Assembly: GCA_017519865.1 (NCBI GenBank)
Contig: JAFWRQ010000025.1
Coordinates: forward strand, 1 to 34,881
Direction of reading: 5' to 3'
DNA: 34,881 nucleotides
DNA from: Bacteroidales bacterium
Lineage (GTDB): Bacteria; Bacteroidota; Bacteroidia; Bacteroidales; UBA932
Part shown: positions 16,645-24,254 of the stretch, piece by piece
How positions within the stretch are numbered: position 1 is the stretch's first letter
Layout of the letters: each line of letters begins with the position of its first letter
Program-made: the position numbers and the translations under genes
The notes under the pieces: generated by a model
Database searches by the model: none
The model's input: the letters and a program-made list of their open reading frames with translations, nothing else
Told to the model about the DNA's origin: nothing

Positions 16645-17871
16645 ATGAGAATTAGAATAATACCTTGGCTCGCGGCTTCCGCCCTCGCGCTCTGCCTGAG
16701 TGCCTGCGGGGGTACCGTCGACCCCAATGAGGTGACCCCGTCGCCCGTCCCGGCCGTGACTCCGGGTCTCGATGTGTTTTACAAGGGGACGACGATGTGC
16801 TTCGCCTCCTATCTTCAGGACCGTGGGCTGGTCTATCGTGAGAACGGAAACGTGACCGATCCGTACGAGTCCGTGGCCAATCACGGTGGCAACTGCGTCC
16901 GGCTCCAGCTGGACATGGTGCCTTTTGAGGAATATGACGGCACGGTCATCGACTGGCAGAGCTGGGACCGCGTCGTAGCCGACGCGAAGAAAGCCCAGGC
17001 GAAAGGCCTGAGCGTCTTCCTGACCCTTAAGCCGGACTATGACATCTTCAGCAGCGGCCCCACCAATCACAACAACGTCCCCGCTGCGTGGGCTTCTATG
17101 ACCGATGAACAAATCGGGAAGAGCCTGTTCGACTGGGTTTACGGCCGCCTTGTGGCTCTCGCCAAAGAGGGGGTTTATCCCGCCCTCGTCGCAGTCGGCA
17201 ACGAGGTCAATCTCGGATTCCTGAAGAGCCGCAACGTGGTGGACAACAGCCGCACGGGGCGTCTGCTCAAATACGGATTCCAGGCTGTGAGGAATTATAT
17301 GGTGGAATACAATCCCGCCTGTATTTCAGTACTGCACATTGCCGACCCGTCTCGGGCGGAATATGCCGTCAGGGACATCGAGGCTGCGGGTGGTAACGAT
17401 TACGACGTTCTGGCTATTTCATACTATCCGGGAACCAATATCGGCCACGGGGCTCCGTTGGGAGGCTCTTTCTCCGCAATGGCGAGATCTTTCAGCAAAC
17501 CCTTGATGGTGCTGGAGACGGCTTACAGTTTCAATTACGGCTACGATAACGGACAATGGATGGGGGACGACTGCAACAATGCCTACAACTATCCCGACTG
17601 GAACAAGGACCAGAACGAATCTAATTACACCCCTTCGATGGGGCGCGCATGGCTGGGAGCCCTGGCGCAGGACATCAAGAGGGGAGGCGGCGTCGGCCTC
17701 ATCACCTGGGGCACTGAGTCGTTGCCGGACGAGCCGAACCACGGGAAGGGGCTTTACACCTATCCCGCTCCCTGGGCTCACGGAAGCACCTGGGAGAACA
17801 ACTCCTATTGGGACTTCACCAGGGGCAACAACCTCCACGAGGGTATAGACTGGATGCAGGACGTAAGATAA
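16645..17871 (+). CDS. GH53 endo-beta-1,4-galactanase-like lipoprotein
   Basis: A 408-residue lipoprotein (lipobox LSAC, Cys21; mature start GGTVDPNE). The single domain matches GH53: VFYKGTTMCFASYL opening, RENGNVTDPYESVANHGGNCVRLQL, acid/base E187 in VAVGNEVNLGFL, and nucleophile E291 in LMVLETAYSFN. GH53 enzymes cut beta-1,4-galactan in pectic arabinogalactan, so its place 3 bp after a starch amylase is unexpected. Both catalytic Glu are present, so it should be active. It may widen the locus to mixed plant cell-wall substrates, or this branch of GH53 may have another specificity. I am confident of the family and unsure of the substrate. Confidence 0.85.
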   Translation: MRIRIIPWLAASALALCLSACGGTVDPNEVTPSPVPAVTPGLDVFYKGTTMCFASYLQDRGLVYRENGNVTDPYESVANHGGNCVRLQLDMVPFEEYDGTVIDWQSWDRVVADAKKAQAKGLSVFLTLKPDYDIFSSGPTNHNNVPAAWASMTDEQIGKSLFDWVYGRLVALAKEGVYPALVAVGNEVNLGFLKSRNVVDNSRTGRLLKYGFQAVRNYMVEYNPACISVLHIADPSRAEYAVRDIEAAGGNDYDVLAISYYPGTNIGHGAPLGGSFSAMARSFSKPLMVLETAYSFNYGYDNGQWMGDDCNNAYNYPDWNKDQNESNYTPSMGRAWLGALAQDIKRGGGVGLITWGTESLPDEPNHGKGLYTYPAPWAHGSTWENNSYWDFTRGNNLHEGIDWMQDVR

Positions 17872-17881
17872 CTGGCTTGAA

Positions 17882-19102
17882 ATGAAACGCATACTGTACT
17901 TCATGTTTTTGGCGGCGCTGGCGCTGGGTTGTGCCAGGAAGCCGGCCCCGGAACGCGACTGGGTCGACACTGCCGTCGTTTATGAACTTAACGTCCGGCA
18001 GTTCACGCCGGAAGGCACTTTCGCCGCGGCGCAGCGTCAGCTGCCGCGCCTCAAAACCCTCGGCGTGGACATCATCTGGCTTATGCCGATCTATCCCATC
18101 GGCGAACTGGAGCGCAAGGGGAGCCTCGGCTCGTACTACGCCATCCGCGACTACTGCGACGTCAATCCCGAGTTCGGAACGCTGAAAGACTTCAATGTCT
18201 TCCTGGCCGAGGCCCACGACCTGGGATTCAAGGTCATCCTCGACTGGGTGGCCAACCATACTTCTCCCGACCACCCCTGGGTGACGGAAAAGTCCGCCGA
18301 GTGGTATTACCGTGATTCGCTGGGACATACGATAGTCGAGTACGACTGGACCGATATCGCGAAGCTGAATTACGGCACCCCCGAGGTCGGCGAGGCGATG
18401 CGCGACTGCATGCGTTTCTGGGTGAAGCGCGGCGTGGACGGCTTCCGCTGTGACGTGGCTTACCAGGTGCCTCAGGCATTCTGGGAGGCGACGATCCCCG
18501 TGCTGCGTGAGGAGGCCGGCCGCGAGCTGTACTTCCTCGCCGAGGGCGAGGAGACCTGGCTCCACGACGCCGGCTTCGACGCGACGTACGCCTGGAAGCT
18601 GCACCATCTGCTGAACGACATCGCTCAGGGCGCAGCGGATGGCGACTCGCTTGCGCGCTACGTCGCCTGGAACGCCCAGGAGTATCCCGCCGATGCCAAG
18701 CGCCTGTCCTTCACCTCCAACCACGACGAGAACTCCTGGTCCGGGACCGAGTTCGAGCGTATGGGTGATGCCTGGAAGGCGATGACCGTGCTGTGCTGGA
18801 CCCTGCCCGAGTCCCAGCCGCTTATCTATACCGGCCAGGAGATCGGCTGGAACAAGCGTTTCGAATTCTTCGAGAAGGATGCCGTGCCCGCCACTTCGTG
18901 GAAGGCAAATGAGTATACCGAATTCTATGAGTATCTGACGGCCCTGCGCCACGACCATCCCGCCCTCGATCCGGCGGCCTCCTGCAAGTTGCTCAAGGTC
19001 TCTCCGACATCCATTACGTATCAGCGTCAGGCAGGCAGGGACAAGGTCAAGGTGACCGTGGACCTCGCCGAGCCGTGGTCCTACAAGATAAGCTGCAAAT
19101 AG
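17882..19102 (+). CDS. Short GH13 alpha-amylase-family lipoprotein
   Basis: A 406-residue protein with lipobox LALGC (Cys17). The mature start (ARKPAPE) lacks an acidic run, so a periplasmic face is more likely. It is a compact GH13 barrel: VYELNVRQFTPEGTF, DWVANHTSPDHPW, nucleophile D191 in GFRCDVA, acid E221 in LAEGEE, D282 in TSNHDENSW, and GQEIGW. The C-terminal domain is very short (about 50 residues). It starts 10 bp after the GH53 gene and ends 7 bp before the SusA-like gene. It probably acts on maltooligosaccharides; the exact subfamily cannot be assigned here. Confidence 0.88.
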   Translation: MKRILYFMFLAALALGCARKPAPERDWVDTAVVYELNVRQFTPEGTFAAAQRQLPRLKTLGVDIIWLMPIYPIGELERKGSLGSYYAIRDYCDVNPEFGTLKDFNVFLAEAHDLGFKVILDWVANHTSPDHPWVTEKSAEWYYRDSLGHTIVEYDWTDIAKLNYGTPEVGEAMRDCMRFWVKRGVDGFRCDVAYQVPQAFWEATIPVLREEAGRELYFLAEGEETWLHDAGFDATYAWKLHHLLNDIAQGAADGDSLARYVAWNAQEYPADAKRLSFTSNHDENSWSGTEFERMGDAWKAMTVLCWTLPESQPLIYTGQEIGWNKRFEFFEKDAVPATSWKANEYTEFYEYLTALRHDHPALDPAASCKLLKVSPTSITYQRQAGRDKVKVTVDLAEPWSYKISCK

Positions 19103-19109
19103 TACCAAT

Positions 19110-21020
19110 ATGAAACGATATCTTATGACAGTCGTCAGCGTTCTCGCGTTCATCGCGTGCGGACAGGAACAGAAAGCCCCGGACGTGGCCGAGGCAACTC
19201 CGGACCAGGTTACCCGTGTGGAGCCCCCGTGCTGGTGGGCAGGGATGAAGACCGACCTCCAGCTTCTGGTCCAGGGACCTTCGATCTCGGACTATGACGT
19301 CCGTATCTTCGGCGACGCCGAAGTGACGGGCGTCCACAAGGCCGAGAGTCCCAACTATCTCTTCGTCGACGTGAAGGTCGGCGGTCCGGGTGCATGCTCC
19401 ATCGTCTTTGTCAAGGACGGCGAATACGCCTTCAAGGTCCCTTATCAGATAGGGGAGCGCCGCGAAGGCTCCGCCGAGCGCAAGGGTTTCAGTTCCGCGG
19501 ATATGGTCTATCTGATCATGCCGGACCGCTTCGCCAACGGCGACCCTTCCAACGACAACACTCCGGACACTGCCGACAAGGTTGACCGCGAGAAACTGGC
19601 GGGCCGCCACGGAGGTGACATCAAGGGCATAATGGACCATCTCGACTATATCGCCGACCTTGGCGCCACAGCCATCTGGAACACCCCTCTCCTCGAGGAC
19701 AACGAGCCCAGGGAGTCCTATCACGGCTACGCCTGCAGCAACTACTATCGCATCGATCCGCGCTTCGGCGACAACGAGATGTACTGCGAACTTGTCCGCC
19801 AGAGCCACGCCCGCGGCATCAAGATGATAATGGATATCGTCACGAACCACTGCGGAAGCGCGCACTGGTGGATGAAGGACCTGCCTTTCCAGGACTGGGT
19901 GCACCAGTGGCCCGAATACACGCACTCCAACTGCAACTTCGCGATGCAGAACGACCCCAACTCCGCGACCATCGACCAGATCAACATGCAGAGCGGCTGG
20001 TTCGACACTTCTATGCCCGACATGAATCTCGACAACCCTTACCTGCTGCAGTATTTCAAGCAGTGGGCTGTGTGGTGGATCGAGTATGCCGACCTCGACG
20101 GCCTGCGCGTCGACACCTATCCTTACAACGAGAAGGTGCCGATGTCGCAGTGGTGCGCCGCTGTCCGCAAGGAGTATCCGAATATCAACATCGTGGGCGA
20201 GGTCTGGACGTCGAACATCGCCCAGCTGGCCTACTGGCAGGACGGGGCCTTGAACCGCGACGGCTTCAACTCCAACCTCCCGGCCATCATGGATTTCCCG
20301 CTTCACGGGGCTTTCTGCCAGGGACTTAACGCCGACTATGAGAACTGGGACGAGGGCATTACCAAGGTGTTCGACGCCATCGCGAACGATGCCTTCTACG
20401 CCGATCCCAAGAATATCCTCGTGTTCTGCTCCAACCATGACACCGACCGTATCGGAGACGTTCTCCGCCGCGATCCCGACCGTATGAAGATGGTGCTTGC
20501 CCTTACCGCCACCGTGCGCGGTATTCCTCAGATCTTCTCGGGAGACGAGCAGATGTTCACCCCCAGCGGCTACTCCCACCACGACGGCGGCCTGCGCGTC
20601 GACTTCCCCGGAGGATGGAAGGGCGACAGGTTCGACCTGTTCACCGAGGAGGGGCGCGCGGCGTGTGACGTCGATTTCGACGGATCGCCGCTGCGCGAGG
20701 GCGTGCGCGCCGAAGTCTTCGACTATGCGCGCAAGCTCTTCACCTGGCGCAAGGGCGCCGCTGCCATCCACGACGGCAAGACGCTGCACTTCCTGCGCAG
20801 GGACAATACATACGCCTTTTTCCGTTACACGGACGACAAGGTAGTGTATGTCTTTGCCAACAACTGTCCTTTCCATGTCGCCGTTCCCTGGGCCGACTAT
20901 TCCGAATTCACCGCCTCCCGCGGGCTCACGGCCGGCAGGGACGTGATCACGGGAGAGCGCGTCGACTTCAGTTCCGAAGTGTTGGTGGAGCCCCGCCATG
21001 TTTTGATCGTAGAATTCTAG
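19110..21020 (+). CDS. susA: SusA-like neopullulanase/cyclomaltodextrinase (GH13)
   Basis: A 636-residue lipoprotein (lipobox FIAC, Cys17). Residues about 35-120 form the cyclomaltodextrinase N-terminal Ig-like domain (VEPPCWWAGM). The GH13 barrel starts near 127 (DMVYLIMPDRFANGDPSND), with nucleophile D335 in LRVDTYPY, acid E364 in VGEVWT and D444 in SNHDTDR. A beta-sandwich C-domain ends in RHVLIVEF. Length and architecture match SusA, the periplasmic neopullulanase of B. thetaiotaomicron, which degrades imported maltooligosaccharides. It differs in carrying a lipid anchor. Upstream and downstream gaps are 7 and 13 bp, so it is in the operon with SusB. Confidence 0.92.
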   Translation: MKRYLMTVVSVLAFIACGQEQKAPDVAEATPDQVTRVEPPCWWAGMKTDLQLLVQGPSISDYDVRIFGDAEVTGVHKAESPNYLFVDVKVGGPGACSIVFVKDGEYAFKVPYQIGERREGSAERKGFSSADMVYLIMPDRFANGDPSNDNTPDTADKVDREKLAGRHGGDIKGIMDHLDYIADLGATAIWNTPLLEDNEPRESYHGYACSNYYRIDPRFGDNEMYCELVRQSHARGIKMIMDIVTNHCGSAHWWMKDLPFQDWVHQWPEYTHSNCNFAMQNDPNSATIDQINMQSGWFDTSMPDMNLDNPYLLQYFKQWAVWWIEYADLDGLRVDTYPYNEKVPMSQWCAAVRKEYPNINIVGEVWTSNIAQLAYWQDGALNRDGFNSNLPAIMDFPLHGAFCQGLNADYENWDEGITKVFDAIANDAFYADPKNILVFCSNHDTDRIGDVLRRDPDRMKMVLALTATVRGIPQIFSGDEQMFTPSGYSHHDGGLRVDFPGGWKGDRFDLFTEEGRAACDVDFDGSPLREGVRAEVFDYARKLFTWRKGAAAIHDGKTLHFLRRDNTYAFFRYTDDKVVYVFANNCPFHVAVPWADYSEFTASRGLTAGRDVITGERVDFSSEVLVEPRHVLIVEF

Positions 21021-21033
21021 ACACAGACCAGAT

Positions 21034-23277
21034 ATGAAAACAAGGTTTACCGTACTGATTCCCTTGATCCTCGCTGTCCTGGCCGGATGCAAGACAAAGC
21101 CCGCCCAGGTCGCGCACACCCCTTCCACGGACAAGATCGTGCTGGCTTCGCCGGACGAGCAACTGTATGCGACGGTCTATCTCGACCAGGACGGAACTCC
21201 CGTTTACGAACTCTCGCGTGCCGGCATCCAAGTGATGCTGCCCAGCGCTCTCGGATTCGAGTTGCGCGGCACCGTGAAGTACACGGGCCTCGAGTACAAC
21301 GGCAGCGAAGTGCTCAAGCCGGATACAGAGCCGCCGTATATGTTCAACAGTGCTTTCGAGCTCGTGGACCATACCTTCGACACGTTCGACGAGACCTGGG
21401 AGCCCGTCTGTGGCGAGGAGCGCAGCATTCGCAACCATTACAACGAACTGCTGCTCAAGCTCCGCCACAAGGATGACGGCAAATTGATGAACATCCGTTT
21501 CAGGATGTTCGACGACGGTCTGGGATTCCGTTACGAGTTCCCTTCCGACCAGCCGCTGGTGCATTTCGTCATCAAGGAGGAACTCACCGAGTTCAACTGC
21601 GCGCAGGACAATCTCGCCTGGTGGATCCCCGGCGACTTCGACTCCCAGGAGTACGAGTACGCGACTTCGAAACTCTCCGAGATCCCGGAGATCTTCCCTT
21701 CGCGCACCAATCCTTCCAATTCCAGCACGACGCTTTACAGCACGGGCGGAGTGCAGACTTCGCTGCAGATGAAGACCCCCGAGGGGCTCTACGTCAATAT
21801 CCACGAGGCTGCGCTGGTGGACTATCCCTGCATGCACCTGCTGGCCACGGGCCATTCGCTGCGCTCTTTCCTGACGCCCGACGCCGAAGGCTGGAAGGGC
21901 CGTCTGGAGACGCCCTGCGTGACGCCCTGGCGCACCATTCAGGTTGCCACCTCGGCCGAGAAACAGTTGGAGAGCCGCCTGGTCCTCAATCTCAACGAGC
22001 CTTGCGCCCTCGATGACGTGAGCTGGATCCACCCCGTGAAATATATGGGAGTATGGTGGGAGATGATCGCCGGTGCCGGCAATTGGGACTACACCCACGC
22101 GTCCTCCGTCAAGCTGGACAGCTTCGATTATGCCGCAGCGAAACCCCACGGCCGTCACTCCGCGAACAACGCGAACGTACGCAAGTACATCGACTTCGCG
22201 GCGGCGAACGGCTTCGACGCCCTGCTCGTCGAAGGCTGGAACATCGGCTGGGAAGAGTGGGCCAACTGCAACAAGGACTACGTCTTCGATTTCCTGACTC
22301 CTTATCCCGATTTCGATATCGAGGCCCTTAATGCCTATGCACACTCCAAGGGCATCAAGCTCGTGATGCATCACGAGACTTCGTCCAGCGTGCGCAACTA
22401 CGAGCGCCACATGGAGGCTGCCTATACCCTTATGAACAAGTACGGCTACGATGCTGTGAAGTCCGGCTATGTCGGTGACATCCAGCCGCTTGGCGAGCGT
22501 CACTACGGACAGTATATGGTGAACCACTACCTCTATGCCGTCACCGAGGCTGCAAAGCACCACATCATGGTCAACGCCCACGAAGCCGTGCGTCCCACCG
22601 GCCTCTGCCGCACTTATCCGAACCTGATCGGCAACGAATCCGCCCGCGGTACCGAGTACCAGGCCTTCGGCGGTACGCAGCCCGACCACGTGACCATCCT
22701 TCCTTTCACCCGCCTGAACGGAGGTCCGATGGACTTCACCCCTGGCATCTTCGAGATGAATCTCAAGGAGTGGGCAGGAAACGATTCGCACGTCAATGCC
22801 ACAATCGCCAACCAGCTCGGCCTGTACGTGACGATGTATTCGCCGCTGCAGATGGCGGCCGACACGCCGGAGCACTATGCCCCTTATATGGACGCGTTCC
22901 AGTTCATCAAGGACGTGGCGGTCGACTGGGAGCAGACGCGTTACCTCGCCGCCGAGCCCGGTGACATCCTCGTCATCGCGCGCCAGCCGCGCCAGGAGAC
23001 GCTGACCGGCTCGGCCAAGGCCTTCAGCGCCGGCCGCGACACCTGGTTCGTGGGCGGCGTGACCGACGAGCAGGCCCGCACCGCGGACTTCGCGCTCGAT
23101 TTCCTGACGCCCGGAAAGACCTACGAGGCCGTCATCTACGCCGACGCTCCGGATGCACATTACAAGACCAATCCCAAGGCCTATGTGATTACCCGCCGCA
23201 CCGTAACTGCCGCCGACTCCCTGTCGGTCGCAATGGCCCCCGGCGGCGGCTTCGCCGTGTCGCTCCGCGCCCTTTAG
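21034..23277 (+). CDS. susB: SusB-like alpha-glucosidase (GH97, inverting type)
   Basis: A 747-residue protein with lipobox LAGC (Cys19) followed by Lys, consistent with a periplasmic location. It releases glucose from the non-reducing ends of maltooligosaccharides. The N-terminal beta-sandwich, (beta/alpha)8 barrel and C-terminal sheet all fit GH97. The expected carboxylates are at E448 (VMHHETS), E517 (NAHEAVRPTG) and E541 (ARGTEYQ). These are each nine residues on from E439, E508 and E532 of B. thetaiotaomicron SusB, so the inverting alpha-glucosidase arrangement is kept rather than the retaining galactosidase one. It is the last gene before a strong terminator. Confidence 0.95.
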   Translation: MKTRFTVLIPLILAVLAGCKTKPAQVAHTPSTDKIVLASPDEQLYATVYLDQDGTPVYELSRAGIQVMLPSALGFELRGTVKYTGLEYNGSEVLKPDTEPPYMFNSAFELVDHTFDTFDETWEPVCGEERSIRNHYNELLLKLRHKDDGKLMNIRFRMFDDGLGFRYEFPSDQPLVHFVIKEELTEFNCAQDNLAWWIPGDFDSQEYEYATSKLSEIPEIFPSRTNPSNSSTTLYSTGGVQTSLQMKTPEGLYVNIHEAALVDYPCMHLLATGHSLRSFLTPDAEGWKGRLETPCVTPWRTIQVATSAEKQLESRLVLNLNEPCALDDVSWIHPVKYMGVWWEMIAGAGNWDYTHASSVKLDSFDYAAAKPHGRHSANNANVRKYIDFAAANGFDALLVEGWNIGWEEWANCNKDYVFDFLTPYPDFDIEALNAYAHSKGIKLVMHHETSSSVRNYERHMEAAYTLMNKYGYDAVKSGYVGDIQPLGERHYGQYMVNHYLYAVTEAAKHHIMVNAHEAVRPTGLCRTYPNLIGNESARGTEYQAFGGTQPDHVTILPFTRLNGGPMDFTPGIFEMNLKEWAGNDSHVNATIANQLGLYVTMYSPLQMAADTPEHYAPYMDAFQFIKDVAVDWEQTRYLAAEPGDILVIARQPRQETLTGSAKAFSAGRDTWFVGGVTDEQARTADFALDFLTPGKTYEAVIYADAPDAHYKTNPKAYVITRRTVTAADSLSVAMAPGGGFAVSLRAL

Positions 23278-23292
23278 CCGCTTCGCCTGGCT

Positions 23293-23330
23293 CGATAACC
23301 TGCGGGTTTTTCCCGCAGGTTATCGGTTTA
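23293..23330. terminator. Strong hairpin terminator after susB
   Basis: CGATAACCTGCGGG (23293-23306) and CCCGCAGGTTATCG (23312-23325) form a perfect 14-bp stem with a TTTTT loop, followed by GTTTAT. It closes the starch operon. Its inner core CCTGCGGG/CCCGCAGG is also found in the repeats at 34113-34140. Confidence 0.88.
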
Positions 23331-23391
23331 TATGACGCGAATTGTGTGTTTAAATACGCAAAAACCCACTCTCTGTTGTATACTTAATATT

Positions 23392-23405
23392 TATTTTTGC
23401 AAAAA
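23392..23405 (+). promoter_or_regulatory. -7 element and overlapping palindrome upstream of the ROK kinase
   Basis: TATTTTTG (23392-23399) fits TAnnTTTG, 22 bp before the ATG at 23422. It overlaps a perfect 12-bp palindrome TTTTTGCAAAAA (23394-23405). The word GCAAAAAC occurs at 23358-23365 and again at 23399-23406, 41 bp apart. The arrangement suggests an operator pair over the transcription start. No TTG lies at the standard -33 distance. Confidence 0.5.
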
Positions 23406-23421
23406 CGCTAATCACATAGAT

Positions 23422-24252
23422 ATGCCTTCAATTGGAATTGATATAGGAGGAACCAACCTTTGCCTCGGCCTGGTGGAAGGCGGGCAGGTCTCCAATATGT
23501 TCTCGACCCCCTCTTTTTCTCCCGAAGATACCCTTGAGCAGACTTTGGAGTACCTTTCGCGCCAGATAGACAAGATATTCCACTCCGGTGTCAGCAAGAT
23601 AGGGATCGGAGTCCCTTCGGTAGTGGACCCCAAACTCGGTATCGTTTACGATACTCAGAACATACCTTCGTGGAAGGAAGTCCATTTGAAGGAGTATCTT
23701 GAAGAGCGCTTCAAGGTGCCGGTCGCCGTAAATAACGATGCCAACTGCTTCGCGATGGGCGTGTACGGGACCTATCCCGCCGATGCCAAGCCGGAAACGC
23801 TTGTAGTCGCGACGCTGGGAACGGGAGTGGGAATAGGCATAGTCGACGGCGGCAGGCTTTTCTGCGGAGCCAACTGCGGGGCCGGCGAACTCTGCTGCCT
23901 TCCGTACAAGGATTCCATCCTCGAGGACTATTGCAGCAAGAAGTTCTTCACCGGAACCGGCTGGGACAGCAAGCAGGCGGCGAAGGCCGCAAGGGAAGGC
24001 AATTCGGACGCCCTGCTACTGTTCGACGAGTTCGGACGCCACCTCGGCGCCCTCGTGTGCGCGGTCCTGTACGCCTACGACCCGAGCCACGTCGCCCTCG
24101 CCGGAGGAGTAGCCAACAACTATCCTTTCTTCTGCCAGTCGATGGAGGACTATTTATGGTCCAATTTCCCTTATCGCAAAACTCTCGAGAAACTCAAAAT
24201 CGACATCTGTACCGACAATAATATCCCGGTCATCGGGGCATCCCTTATCTGA
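23422..24252 (+). CDS. ROK-family sugar kinase (probable glucokinase) without the usual zinc motif
   Basis: A cytoplasmic kinase of 276 residues that would phosphorylate glucose or a related hexose. The start is the ATG at 23422; the longer frame from 23332 runs through the promoter. The N-terminal phosphate loop is IGIDIGGTNL, the catalytic base is D106 (NNDANCFA), and the second phosphate motif is LGTGVGIGIVDGG. The canonical ROK zinc site (CxCGxxGC) is absent; the segment reads GANCGAGELCCLPYKDS instead. There is no DNA-binding domain, so it is a kinase rather than a NagC/Mlc-type repressor. It is the first gene of an operon with the GH2 and phosphatase genes (2-bp gap). Confidence 0.9.
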   Translation: MPSIGIDIGGTNLCLGLVEGGQVSNMFSTPSFSPEDTLEQTLEYLSRQIDKIFHSGVSKIGIGVPSVVDPKLGIVYDTQNIPSWKEVHLKEYLEERFKVPVAVNNDANCFAMGVYGTYPADAKPETLVVATLGTGVGIGIVDGGRLFCGANCGAGELCCLPYKDSILEDYCSKKFFTGTGWDSKQAAKAAREGNSDALLLFDEFGRHLGALVCAVLYAYDPSHVALAGGVANNYPFFCQSMEDYLWSNFPYRKTLEKLKIDICTDNNIPVIGASLI

Positions 24253-24254
24253 TT

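Noticed and set aside
19047-23160. Two long minus-strand open frames (about 695 and 730 residues) opposite the susA- and susB-like genes
   Set aside because: Composition is Val/Ala/Gly/His/Arg-rich without domain motifs, and they overlay genes with intact catalytic residues. They are shadows of codon bias.
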